A stretch of DNA of 64,000 nucleotides from BNXB01 sp031556375 (GTDB lineage Bacteria; Bacteroidota; Bacteroidia; Bacteroidales; Azobacteroidaceae): the NCBI GenBank assembly GCA_031556375.1, contig JAVBTA010000004.1:62001-126000 (forward strand), in the 5' to 3' direction. Under the pieces are notes generated by a model. It saw only the letters and a program-made list of their open reading frames with translations, was not told the origin of the DNA and ran no database searches. Numbering within the stretch: position 1 is the stretch's first letter; each line of letters begins with the position of its first letter. Below are positions 1 to 7,971 of the stretch, piece by piece. The position numbers and the translations under genes were made by a program.

Positions 1-10
1 GGCACAATCA

Positions 11-379
11 TCATTTTTTGAATATAAAATAAACAGCCAGAATCAAGAAGACAAAACCGACGAAATGGTTTGTTTTGAAGGTTTCATTTTTAAATACTAA
101 TGTCGTAAAAGCGGTAAATACAACTAAAGTAATCACCTCCTGCATCACTTTAAGTTGCCAGAGATTAAACGGCCCTCCATTTCCATCAAATCCAATACGA
201 TTTGCAGGAACCTGAAAGCAATACTCAAACAAAGCAATTCCCCAACTAAGCAAAATGATAGCCGGAAGTCCCCAGTTATTAAACCAGTGCATTTCCTTAA
301 ACTTCAGGTGACCATACCATGCAAAGGTCATAAATATATTCGAACAGACTAATAATCCGACAGTTGTGAGCGATTTCAT
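11..379 (-). CDS. DMT family protein (DUF486), small membrane protein
   Basis: This is a 122-residue integral membrane protein with about four hydrophobic segments, the size and layout of DUF486 proteins, which are small relatives of the drug/metabolite transporter superfamily. Its substrate is unknown. A longer reading frame begins at a TTG at 400, but a promoter-like TACTTTTG lies on top of that codon. The ATG at 379, beginning MKSLTTVGLL, is therefore the better start. The family match rests on overall hydrophobic pattern and remembered family sequence, not on a catalytic motif. The gene runs in the same direction as the SRPBCC gene upstream, 42 bases away. Confidence 0.75.
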   Translation of the reverse strand: MKSLTTVGLLVCSNIFMTFAWYGHLKFKEMHWFNNWGLPAIILLSWGIALFEYCFQVPANRIGFDGNGGPFNLWQLKVMQEVITLVVFTAFTTLVFKNETFKTNHFVGFVFLILAVYFIFKK

Positions 380-397
380 TTTTCTACATTTTGCCTG

Positions 398-405
398 CAA
401 AAGTA
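398..405 (-). promoter_or_regulatory. Bacteroides-type -7 promoter element for the DUF486 gene
   Basis: Read on the minus strand this is TACTTTTG, a match to TAnnTTTG. It would start transcription a few bases downstream and give a leader of roughly 13 bases before the ATG at 379. No good -33 TTTG was seen at the right distance. Confidence 0.45.
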
Positions 406-421
406 CATAAAGAAATTGACA

Positions 422-913
422 TTACGGATCCAGTAGTTTTTGTAATTGTTCGAGCGCCATTTTATACCCCTCTTCAAATCCCATTTCGAGTGTTTGCTTC
501 AGCATTTCTTCATTCTCAAAGGTAATATTTGCTATTACGATGATCTTTCCATTGTCCTCTGCAAAATCATAATGCCAGTGCATATGCGGAAGATCATTAT
601 TGACAACTCCGTTTTCATCACAGAAGCCATCGGATGCCTCAAACGATTTACATTCCCGGATATTCATAAAAGTTGCCTTACACCAAAATTTCTTTCCCTC
701 CGGAGACAACATATAATAGAGCCATTGACCATTATTCTTAAATTCCATTAATTTTGAAACGGCTTTGTAAGGCTCCGGAGCAAACCATTTATCTAATATT
801 GCGGAATTGGTGAAAGCATCCCATACAACTCCCAACGGAGCTTTATATGCCATACTGACAGTAATTTTCTTGTCGGTATAATCCGCGTCAAACTTTATTG
901 ACAAATTTTCCAT
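422..913 (-). CDS. SRPBCC (AHSA1-type) domain protein
   Basis: This 163-residue cytoplasmic protein has the START-like SRPBCC fold of the Hsp90-ATPase-activator-homologue family. The typical early motif is visible (VWDAFTNSAILDKWFAPEPY), as is the long C-terminal helix that ends GFEEGYKMALEQLQKLL. Proteins of this kind bind small hydrophobic ligands, but no ligand can be read from the sequence. The frame extends upstream to an ATG at 946. The start at 913 (MENLSIKF) is preferred because the extra residues look like untranslated leader and the conserved fold begins just after it. Confidence 0.8.
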   Translation of the reverse strand: MENLSIKFDADYTDKKITVSMAYKAPLGVVWDAFTNSAILDKWFAPEPYKAVSKLMEFKNNGQWLYYMLSPEGKKFWCKATFMNIRECKSFEASDGFCDENGVVNNDLPHMHWHYDFAEDNGKIIVIANITFENEEMLKQTLEMGFEEGYKMALEQLQKLLDP

Positions 914-1004
914 AGCATTCTGTTTTAAATTATTATACCATAACATTCCGCCTTATTCTGTAGTTCAACCAAATAAGATAAAATAACTTAACTGTCTTTA
1001 AAAC

Positions 1005-1970
1005 CTACATCATGGTTTTCACCAGATCACGTTGAACCTTAAAGAAATCGAACCGTTGCCTGTCTCCGTTTTGAGTCAATAACATCGAGGTCCTTTTCAA
1101 TAAGTCGATCCAATCTTTTTGTTTCTTACAAAACTTGTCATTGGTAAATCCAAGCTTATCGATATGAAATGTACGTTGTAAGCAATATCGTTTTTCATCA
1201 CATTCCAAATGATAATAACAGGTATCTATTATGAGTTTGGATAAATAAATCATGACTTCCGCCCCTGATTGATAACACCCTGTTTCGGTCATTACTTCTG
1301 TTTCATGTATTAAATCCAACAACTCCGACTTCAATTTTTGCAATTCAATTGTAGATATCAACTCTTGAGAAGAAAAAAAACAAATATCATCTACCATATT
1401 TTTAAAGACATCCTTACTAATAATACAAGAGGTTCTGGGAATTTTCCGACTTTCATTCATGACAACCCTTTCAAGCTCAATTAACTCTTCCGGGACAACC
1501 ATATCAGAAAAAACGAAGTCTGGTCTCGAGCCTTTCATCAAGTAATTCCATTTATAATGCCAAAATCTATATAAATTACTATATGACCCCAAAAAAGTAT
1601 GTGGCATAACATTACATGCACAGCGCAGGCTCGCATTAGGACAGGATTGCATGGCTTTGAATATATTTGTAAAATCAACCAGATTTTCAGAATGCTGTTG
1701 CATATAGTTTTCCAGTTGGTAAAATTTTTTCAGATTCAGTGTAATCCATTTTGTTGTAACAACTCCGGAATCAGCGATGACATCGTCAATCGAAATCCCG
1801 AAACGATTGGAAATCAGAACTACTTCATCCATTGTAAACGGAATTTCACCCCGGATCCTTCTGTAAGTGGATTCTTTACCCAAAGAAAGCAACTCCATCA
1901 ATACGCCAGCAATAGTCTCGCCTTTTGGAATATGCTCCTTAATAGAATTAACTAATTTATCATTTATCAT
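1005..1970 (-). CDS. Helix-turn-helix transcriptional regulator-like protein
   Basis: This 321-residue protein has an N-terminal Xre-like helix-turn-helix at about residues 20-65, where GKESTYRRIRGEIPFTMDEV is the putative recognition region. The rest is a long, mostly helical domain of about 250 residues with no motif I recognise. Similar proteins are common in Bacteroidales and are usually annotated as hypothetical or BetR-like regulators. It is monocistronic, with a TAnnTTTG element 36 bases upstream. Its target genes are unknown. The plus-strand cluster starting at 2503 is the nearest divergent neighbour and a possible target, which is inference only. Confidence 0.6.
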   Translation of the reverse strand: MINDKLVNSIKEHIPKGETIAGVLMELLSLGKESTYRRIRGEIPFTMDEVVLISNRFGISIDDVIADSGVVTTKWITLNLKKFYQLENYMQQHSENLVDFTNIFKAMQSCPNASLRCACNVMPHTFLGSYSNLYRFWHYKWNYLMKGSRPDFVFSDMVVPEELIELERVVMNESRKIPRTSCIISKDVFKNMVDDICFFSSQELISTIELQKLKSELLDLIHETEVMTETGCYQSGAEVMIYLSKLIIDTCYYHLECDEKRYCLQRTFHIDKLGFTNDKFCKKQKDWIDLLKRTSMLLTQNGDRQRFDFFKVQRDLVKTMM

Positions 1971-2005
1971 ATTACTCGTATTAAAAAAAATGTATTAAAG
2001 ATCTG

Positions 2006-2013
2006 CAAATATA
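2006..2013 (-). promoter_or_regulatory. -7 promoter element (TATATTTG) for the HTH regulator
   Basis: The minus strand reads TATATTTG, an exact TAnnTTTG match, about 36 bases before the ATG at 1970. A CAAA (TTTG on the minus strand) lies at 2041-2044, but that is further away than the usual 19-21 bases. Confidence 0.5.
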
Positions 2014-2502
2014 TCATAAACTCGAATTTAATTATCACTGCAAAAATCGTGTCATTTTTTGAGAATCAGCATTAATTAGTCTATTTTTTTGCAAACAATA
2101 TTCAAAAGTAAAGAAATTAGACTCTGTTAGCTGACTGGATATAAGCATCCTATATGTCAACAATTCTGTAATTTTGTTTCATTATTATCGTTACAAAAAA
2201 ATCCGTATTGAACTTTAGCTTTATTAAGAAAATCCTTGTGGTAATAAATACGGTATGAATTAAAAAACTAATGAAAGCAATAATCGTGGAAAAATTTACA
2301 AACGTAATAAAAAACCGGGGGATAGCTCTTCTGGCTGGTATCACATTCAAAGTTTCAATACTATTTACTCAATCAGAGAAGGCTGTTTTCTATCAAAAAA
2401 CAGCCTTCTTTTTTTAATAGATCTCTACAAGAAACAAATTCCCGTTAAACATTAAACAAGTAAATTTTTCAAATTATAAATAAACTAAAAAACATTATCA
2501 AC
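2014..2502. other. Long intergenic region between divergent genes
   Basis: This AT-rich stretch has no convincing gene. It holds the upstream region of the HTH regulator, a plus-strand intrinsic terminator (listed separately) with no assigned gene before it, and the leader of the exported protein gene at 2503. A 48-codon plus-strand frame at 2271-2417 ends inside the terminator stem and is not accepted as a gene. Confidence 0.5.
2377..2416 (+). terminator. Orphan intrinsic terminator on the plus strand
   Basis: A near-perfect hairpin has arms AGAAGGCTGTTTT and AAAACAGCCTTCT around a short loop and is followed directly by a T-run. The other strand has no T-run, so it acts in the plus direction. 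No plus-strand gene precedes it, and it lies about 90 bases upstream of the ATG at 2503. It could end a small RNA or serve as a leader attenuator for the 2503 operon. Confidence 0.75.
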
Positions 2503-2985
2503 ATGAAGAAACTTATTTTTATCATTGTCGGATTAACATTAATGACGGCCTTGCAGGCTCAAACTAAAACCCCGGATGATTTGGACATCATCCAATCAAT
2601 TTTTGGAAAAGACAAAAAAGAGCTGACACAGGCTTATATGAATTTGCAGGGTGAAGCAGCAACTGCTTTCTGGCCGATTTATGACGAATATGAAGCAAAA
2701 CGTAGGGAATTAGTAAGAGAAAGGCTTATTACTTTGGCTCAATATATTGATAACTATGCTACCTTGAACGATGAAACTGCGGCTACTTTAAGTAAAGAAT
2801 CTCTCAATAACATAAAAAACATTGACAAATTGCACGAAAAATACTTCAATAAAATGAAGAAAGCTGTGGGTACACTCAATGCATCCAAATTCATGCAGAT
2901 GGAAGTTTATTTTCAACGGATAGTGGAAGCTGAAGTCCTGGACGATATACCTTTCATCGGAGAAATGGATAATCTCAAAAAATAG
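2503..2985 (+). CDS. Exported helical protein of unknown function
   Basis: This 160-residue protein has a clear signal peptide (MKKLIFIIVGLTLMTALQAQ, cleavage after the AQ/TK region) followed by an almost wholly helical, charged mature domain. The pattern is reminiscent of small periplasmic Spy/CpxP-like helical proteins, but I see no LTxxQ motif and do not assign it. It is the first gene of a plus-strand run that continues through the sulfatase, with a gap of only 9 bases to the next gene. Its role may be linked to that cluster. Confidence 0.7.
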   Translation: MKKLIFIIVGLTLMTALQAQTKTPDDLDIIQSIFGKDKKELTQAYMNLQGEAATAFWPIYDEYEAKRRELVRERLITLAQYIDNYATLNDETAATLSKESLNNIKNIDKLHEKYFNKMKKAVGTLNASKFMQMEVYFQRIVEAEVLDDIPFIGEMDNLKK

Positions 2986-2994
2986 ACTCTATCT

Positions 2995-3372
2995 ATGATT
3001 ACAAGATTTTTTCATTTAATTATGAGGTCATCCCTAAAACTTAAAAATTACCGCAGTAATAACCCAGACGCTTATGAAATTAACTTAAATGAAGATATCA
3101 ACAAAAAATCGGATTTTGTTAAAGCTAAAATTTCCAATCAAATCATAACCCTTGAATTTTTTGGAGATGCGAAAGAGGTAACCATATCTGTTGCCGATAT
3201 AACCGGGACAATGATTTACCAGGAAACCACAGATGTTTGTCAAACATTGCACCGATTTATTTACCTGAATGAGTACATGATAATACCGGAATATTGCATT
3301 AAATTACACAATACCTCGGGAATACACATCATGGGCACTTTCAAATCAAATAAATATATCGCATTAAAATAA
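2995..3372 (+). CDS. Hypothetical protein, DUF3244-like beta domain
   Basis: This 125-residue protein has a C-terminal part (about residues 38-120) that looks like a small beta-sandwich (VTISVADITGTMIYQETTD, then an expected YCIKLHNTSG strand), resembling DUF3244 or the T9SS-like beta domains common in Bacteroidales. The N-terminus is hydrophobic and basic (MITRFFHLIMRS) but is not a convincing signal peptide, so the true start may differ or the exported form may be degraded. It lies 9 bases after the preceding gene and is probably co-transcribed with it. Confidence 0.55.
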   Translation: MITRFFHLIMRSSLKLKNYRSNNPDAYEINLNEDINKKSDFVKAKISNQIITLEFFGDAKEVTISVADITGTMIYQETTDVCQTLHRFIYLNEYMIIPEYCIKLHNTSGIHIMGTFKSNKYIALK

Positions 3373-3441
3373 ACAATCCTGATAGGATAATTGTTTTATT
3401 GTATTAATTCTAAATATATATATTTTTTACGTAATAAACAT

Positions 3442-4230
3442 ATGAAGATGACTAAAGTATTAAAAATTACTCAGATCGCTGTTTTTTTATTGTTCGGCTC
3501 TTTAAGTAGCTTATTTGCACAACAAAAAGAATTAGATGCAGAAACACTGAAACAGGCTAACAATCCACTGTCTCCAAAAAAAGCATTTAATGTACACAAC
3601 TATGTGATGCCCTCTCTTTCCGGAGTGGAAGATGTATCAATGAATCAATTGATGTTCCGTTATGCACAACCCGTGGGACATGTATTCCTCAGAGCCACCA
3701 TGCCATTTGTTACGGAATCGTTACCGGCGAGTTCACCGACAACCGGATTTGGTGACTTTAGTGTTTTTGCTATTTACAAGCTTCCAAGCGAGGAAGGACT
3801 CAGCTATGGTGTGGGACCTCTGTTAATTGCTCCCACTGCTAGCCATAATCTTGGACAAGGCAAATGGCAAACCGGTTTGTCAGCTATGGCTTTCTTTTCC
3901 AAAAGTCATGTAATCCAATTCGGTTCTTTACTGCAATGGCAAACTTCTTTTGCAGGGGATGACGACCGGGCTGATGTAAGCTTACTCACTCCTCAACTAT
4001 TCGGTATGTGGCAATTGGGAGGAGGAACTTACCTTCGTAGCACCGGAATCTGGTCGTTCGATCTTAATAGCGGAAACTACAATATTCCTTTGGGGTTAGG
4101 TCTTGGAAAAGTAATAAAAGCAGACAAGGCAATATTCAACATCTTTGCAGAACCACAATACTCTGTTGCTTCACAAGGAATCGGACAATCTAAATTCCAA
4201 TTATTTATCGGGTTTAACACACAATTTTAG
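3442..4230 (+). CDS. Outer-membrane beta-barrel transporter-like protein
   Basis: This 262-residue protein has a signal peptide ending FGSLSSLFAQ. The mature part consists of alternating hydrophobic strands rich in Gly and aromatic residues and ends in NTQF, with a terminal Phe typical of outer-membrane barrels. It is probably a pore or barrel feeding the two enzymes downstream. The frame opens at 3391, but the ATG at 3442 gives a proper signal peptide. It sits 69 bases after the previous gene and 79 bases before the DUF1254 lipoprotein. The transported compound cannot be read from the sequence. Confidence 0.65.
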   Translation: MKMTKVLKITQIAVFLLFGSLSSLFAQQKELDAETLKQANNPLSPKKAFNVHNYVMPSLSGVEDVSMNQLMFRYAQPVGHVFLRATMPFVTESLPASSPTTGFGDFSVFAIYKLPSEEGLSYGVGPLLIAPTASHNLGQGKWQTGLSAMAFFSKSHVIQFGSLLQWQTSFAGDDDRADVSLLTPQLFGMWQLGGGTYLRSTGIWSFDLNSGNYNIPLGLGLGKVIKADKAIFNIFAEPQYSVASQGIGQSKFQLFIGFNTQF

Positions 4231-4309
4231 ATTATGCCCAAAAATCCGCAGATACGGATCAAAAAAAGTGGTACCAGAATAGAGAAATTTACTCAAATAT
4301 TGAATTATT

Positions 4310-5782
4310 ATGAAAAATGTTAAAACAGGGCTATTGCTTTTGGCAATCCCCTTGTTGATTTCATCCTGCGACAATCAACAAAAACAATCGACAGCACAAA
4401 AAACGGATGTAACTTCCGAGTATGAATTTGTAAACGGTTATCCGACCGAAGCTACTATCCAGAAAGCATACGATGAGGCCGACCTGAACCGGGCTATTCA
4501 AACCTATCGTTTTTTCTATCCTACGGTGTCCATCCTGGCTACCTGGGATGGAAACATTACAGCAGGTTGTGTTCCCAACCAAACGTTTGCTATTATGGAC
4601 GGAGCTCCTGCACAGATTGTATTCACACCGAACTCGGATACCCGTTACGCCGGACTTCCACTCGACCTGAACAACGGCCCTATAGTAATCGAGGTTCCGG
4701 CAGGTCCGATCATGTCGGCCGTAGATGATATGAACCAATTATGGGTCATGGATATTGGTATGCCTGGTCCCGATAAGGGAAAAGGGGGTAAACATATTAT
4801 CCTGCCGCCGAACTACACTGGACAAGTTCCTGATGGATATTATGTAGGAAAATCTACGACTAACCAGGTTTTAGTATTATTGCGCGCAATCCCGTTAGAC
4901 AACAATCCGGAAACAGGCGAAAAACTAATGAAATCCGTAAAAGTATATCCTTTGGGAAAACCGGCTGCTGAAGTCAACTGGATACACCTGAATGATAAAC
5001 CGGGCGATTTTACTCCTGTTCGCTGGGAAGACAATATTGGCTATTGGGAACGTTTGGCCAAATTTATCAACGAAGAACCGGCCAATCCTGAATACCGCAC
5101 CTGGTACGGCGAATTAGCCGAGTTGGGTATTGAAAAAGGAAAGCCGTTCAATCCCGATGCACGCACAAAAGCTATTCTGGAAAAAGCGGCTAAAACCGCT
5201 AATGCCATCATGCGCGTACAATCCTTTGCAGACCGTAGTGCAGACCGAATCGTGTGGCAAGACCGCCAATGGGAATGGGCTGTATTGCGTTATGCCGGTG
5301 ATGGCAAATTTAATACCGAAAACTACGTAGACCTGTATGCCCGTGAAAAATGGTTCTATCAGGCTCAAATCGAATCGCCAGCCATGTTCAACCGCGCTCC
5401 GGGTGCAGGTTCTTTGTATTGGTTGGGTATGAAAGATAATACCGGTAAATACCTGGACGGAAGTAAAACTTACAAATTGACAGTCCCTCAACCTGTTCCA
5501 GGCAAGCTGTTCTGGTCCATTACCATTTACGACAACGAAACCCGCAGCGAGATCGCCACAGAACAAAATAAAGCGGCTCTGCGATCAATGTTCGAATTGA
5601 AAGACGAAAAAGGAGCTACAGTCGAGTTGTATTTCGGACCCAAAGCGCCTGCAGGTAAAGAAAACGTATGGATTCAAACCCTACCCGATAAAGGTTGGTT
5701 TACCTATTTCCGTATCTATGGTCCCGAAGCTCCCGCTTTTGACGGCAGTTGGAAGCCAGGCGATTTCGAGGAGGTAAAATAA
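4310..5782 (+). CDS. DUF1254/DUF1214 domain lipoprotein
   Basis: This 490-residue protein has a lipoprotein signal (MKNVKTGLLLLAIPLLISSC, lipobox Cys at residue 20). An N-terminal DUF1254 domain covers about residues 60-230 (FTPNSDTRYAGLPLDLNNGP) and a C-terminal DUF1214 domain about residues 370-480 (WSITIYDNETRSEIA). The family has no settled biochemical role. It is often found beside sulfatases and outer-membrane barrels, as here, where it is 31 bases upstream of an arylsulfatase. I infer a shared pathway for a sulfated, probably hydrophobic or aromatic, compound. Location is probably periplasmic or lipid-anchored. Confidence 0.85.
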   Translation: MKNVKTGLLLLAIPLLISSCDNQQKQSTAQKTDVTSEYEFVNGYPTEATIQKAYDEADLNRAIQTYRFFYPTVSILATWDGNITAGCVPNQTFAIMDGAPAQIVFTPNSDTRYAGLPLDLNNGPIVIEVPAGPIMSAVDDMNQLWVMDIGMPGPDKGKGGKHIILPPNYTGQVPDGYYVGKSTTNQVLVLLRAIPLDNNPETGEKLMKSVKVYPLGKPAAEVNWIHLNDKPGDFTPVRWEDNIGYWERLAKFINEEPANPEYRTWYGELAELGIEKGKPFNPDARTKAILEKAAKTANAIMRVQSFADRSADRIVWQDRQWEWAVLRYAGDGKFNTENYVDLYAREKWFYQAQIESPAMFNRAPGAGSLYWLGMKDNTGKYLDGSKTYKLTVPQPVPGKLFWSITIYDNETRSEIATEQNKAALRSMFELKDEKGATVELYFGPKAPAGKENVWIQTLPDKGWFTYFRIYGPEAPAFDGSWKPGDFEEVK

Positions 5783-5813
5783 ATAACATCCACAGAATTT
5801 TCACTATAATATT

Positions 5814-7385
5814 ATGAATCTAAAAAAAACAATCAAAAAATGTGGTCAGGTTGCAGCCGTTGGGGCTATACTGGCAGTTGGGGCTATTGTCCCTCAGAAA
5901 GCTGAAGCCCAGCAAAAGGCTAAAACAGGGAAACCCAATATCCTCGTCATCATGGGAGATGATATAGGTTGGTTTAATCCTAGTTGTTATAACCGTGGAA
6001 TGATGGGTTATCAAACCCCAAACATCGACCGTATAGCCAATGAGGGAGCAATATTTATGACCTGGTACGGGCAACAAAGTTGTACTGCCGGTCGGGCGGC
6101 CTTTGTTACCGGGCAATCTCCGATACGCACAGGATTAACAAAAGTTGGAATGCCGGGAGCCGATATTGGTTTACGCCCGGAAGATCCAAGTGTTGCCGAA
6201 TTACTGAAATCCCTGGGATATACTACAGGTCAATTTGGAAAGAACCACTTGGGAGACAAAGATGAATTTTTGCCGACAGCACATGGCTTTGATGAATTTT
6301 TCGGTAATTTATATCACTTGAATGCTGAAGAAGAACCTGAGAATCCCGATTACCCGAAAAATCCGAACTACCGAAAAAACTTCGGCCCTCGCGGTGTGAT
6401 TCGCAGTACCGCTGATGGAAAAGTTGAGGATACAGGTCCCCTTACAAAGAAACGAATGGAAACGGTCGATGAGGAATTCACCACTGCTGCCGTAGATTTT
6501 ATTGATAGACAAGCAAAATCCGGCAAACCTTTCTTTTGTTATTACAACTCCACCCGTATGCACGTGTTTACCCACCTAAGTCCAAAGTATGACGGAAAAA
6601 CCGGGCTTGGCATTTATGCAGACGGAATGACTGAACATGACGATAATGTAGGTATCTTGTTGAAAAAATTGGACGAATTGGGTATTACCGACAATACCAT
6701 TATTGTATATACAACCGATAATGGAGCTGAAGTGATGAGTTGGCCTGACGGAGGAACAACTCCATTTCGTGGCGAAAAAGCAACTAATTGGGAAGGCGGT
6801 TTCCGTGTCCCAACATTAATTCGCTGGCCGGAAACTATCAAACCGGGAACTATTGTCAACGGTATGTGTGCCCATGAAGATTTAATTCCTACGTTTTGCG
6901 CGGCAGCGGGTGAACCCAATATCGTAGAAAAATGTAAAAAAGGATATGCCGCAGCAGGAAAAACGTTCAAAGTACATTTGGATGGCTACAATCTGATTCC
7001 TTATTTGAAAGGCGAAGTCAAGGAATCGCCCCGGAATGAATTTATTTATTGGAGTGATGACGGCGATGTATTGGCTGTACGTTACGGGCGTTTCAAAATG
7101 TCGTTCATGGAACAAAATAGTCAAGGACTTGATGTTTGGTTGAATCAATTCGATAAGCTCAGAGGCGTACGGTTCTACGATATGTTAGGAGATCCTTTCG
7201 AACGCGCTTCTGAATCAGTAGATTATGGCCGTTGGATGATAGAACATTCATTCCTTATATATGGCGCGACAGCCTATGTAGGGCAATGGTTATCTTCTTT
7301 CAAAGAATTCCCTCCAAGACAAAAACCTGCATCATTCAATCTCGATGAAGTGATGCGAAAACTGAGTGAACCCGCAAAAAATTGA
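5814..7385 (+). CDS. Arylsulfatase (family S1, Cys-type)
   Basis: This 523-residue protein has a signal peptide cleaved near AEA/QQ (about residue 32) and the alkaline-phosphatase-like sulfatase fold. Metal ligands are visible in MGDDIGW (about residues 47-53). The formylglycine site is CTAGR at residues 90-94, with Cys90 as the modified residue. Because the motif is CxAxR rather than CxPxR, maturation by an anaerobic radical-SAM sulfatase-maturing enzyme is likely; that enzyme is not in this window. The conserved FGKNHLGD and YHLNAEEEPE blocks match the arylsulfatase A-like group that often neighbours DUF1254. It hydrolyses sulfate esters in the periplasm; the natural substrate is unknown. 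It is the last gene before a strong terminator. Confidence 0.92.
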   Translation: MNLKKTIKKCGQVAAVGAILAVGAIVPQKAEAQQKAKTGKPNILVIMGDDIGWFNPSCYNRGMMGYQTPNIDRIANEGAIFMTWYGQQSCTAGRAAFVTGQSPIRTGLTKVGMPGADIGLRPEDPSVAELLKSLGYTTGQFGKNHLGDKDEFLPTAHGFDEFFGNLYHLNAEEEPENPDYPKNPNYRKNFGPRGVIRSTADGKVEDTGPLTKKRMETVDEEFTTAAVDFIDRQAKSGKPFFCYYNSTRMHVFTHLSPKYDGKTGLGIYADGMTEHDDNVGILLKKLDELGITDNTIIVYTTDNGAEVMSWPDGGTTPFRGEKATNWEGGFRVPTLIRWPETIKPGTIVNGMCAHEDLIPTFCAAAGEPNIVEKCKKGYAAAGKTFKVHLDGYNLIPYLKGEVKESPRNEFIYWSDDGDVLAVRYGRFKMSFMEQNSQGLDVWLNQFDKLRGVRFYDMLGDPFERASESVDYGRWMIEHSFLIYGATAYVGQWLSSFKEFPPRQKPASFNLDEVMRKLSEPAKN

Positions 7386-7410
7386 TATTTTGTAAAATAT
7401 GTAAGAATAT

Positions 7411-7450
7411 AGGGGCTGAATTCCGAGAAGGATTCAGCCTCTTTTCTTTT
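7411..7450 (+). terminator. Intrinsic terminator after the sulfatase cluster
   Basis: The hairpin has arms GGGGCTGAAT and ATTCAGCCTC around TCCGAGAAGG and is followed by a T-rich run (CTTTTCTTTTT). It starts 26 bases after the sulfatase stop codon and closes the 2503-7385 gene run. Confidence 0.85.
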
Positions 7451-7557
7451 TATTATCAACAATTTACGTTTCCCCAATTCAATATAACAAGTTTCTATAT
7501 TCTCAAACTTTATATACAGTACAGGTGTTTTTAAGATAAACATAAATAACATAAGCC

Positions 7558-7749
7558 ATGGCAACTAAAGAAACATCAAACACCGAAAGAATTCATTTTA
7601 CGAGTATCGTCAGTGAAACAAAGAATCTTATCCTGGAAGAACCGGATAATGAAGAAAGTACAGTTTTAGGTCATGCGACAGATGTGGAAGTCAAAAAAGC
7701 TGTCGAGTTACTGAATCCGGATCCTTACAGCTTAAAAAGTCGAGGATAA
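7558..7749 (+). CDS. Small hypothetical protein
   Basis: This 63-residue acidic protein begins MATKETSNTERIHFTSIVSE and has no signal peptide or membrane segment. The frame has a natural start codon and sits between a terminator and the PagL-like gene. I do not recognise it. It could be a small stand-alone gene or the surviving head of a decayed one, since a further short frame with protein-like content follows at 7766-7858. Confidence 0.4.
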   Translation: MATKETSNTERIHFTSIVSETKNLILEEPDNEESTVLGHATDVEVKKAVELLNPDPYSLKSRG

Positions 7750-7765
7750 ACAAATCTGATTTAAG

Positions 7766-7858
7766 GTGTCTCCATTTGCCAAGAAATTGAGTAATCCAAG
7801 ATGGATCTATGTAGCTCCCAATGGAAATGACAAAACATCAAAAATATTATTTAAATGA
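7766..7858 (+). pseudogene. Possible coding remnant with APNGND motif
   Basis: A 30-codon open stretch begins at a GTG and encodes WIYVAPNGND, a string typical of the N-terminal strand of right-handed beta-helix proteins (often polysaccharide lyases). Nothing of the rest of such a protein is present. It may be a fragment left by a deletion, or chance. Confidence 0.2.
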
Positions 7859-7971
7859 GTTAAAAGCAAATGTTATTTTTATCAAATACAAAAAAATTAA
7901 AACAATAATTGTACATTTACGGCTCTGTTAGGGGATCCTGACAAAACTTATTATAAAAGGCAGCCCAACAA

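Noticed and set aside
2321..2375. Sequence starting GGGGGATAGCTC that resembles a tRNA 5' half
   Set aside because: No matching D-arm, anticodon stem or acceptor partner could be found, so it is not a tRNA.
2271..2417. 48-codon plus-strand frame
   Set aside because: It runs through and ends inside a strong terminator stem, and the encoded residues show no family or signal. It is more likely noncoding.
5114..5566. 150-codon minus-strand frame
   Set aside because: It is antisense to the DUF1254 gene, whose domains are intact in the other frame.
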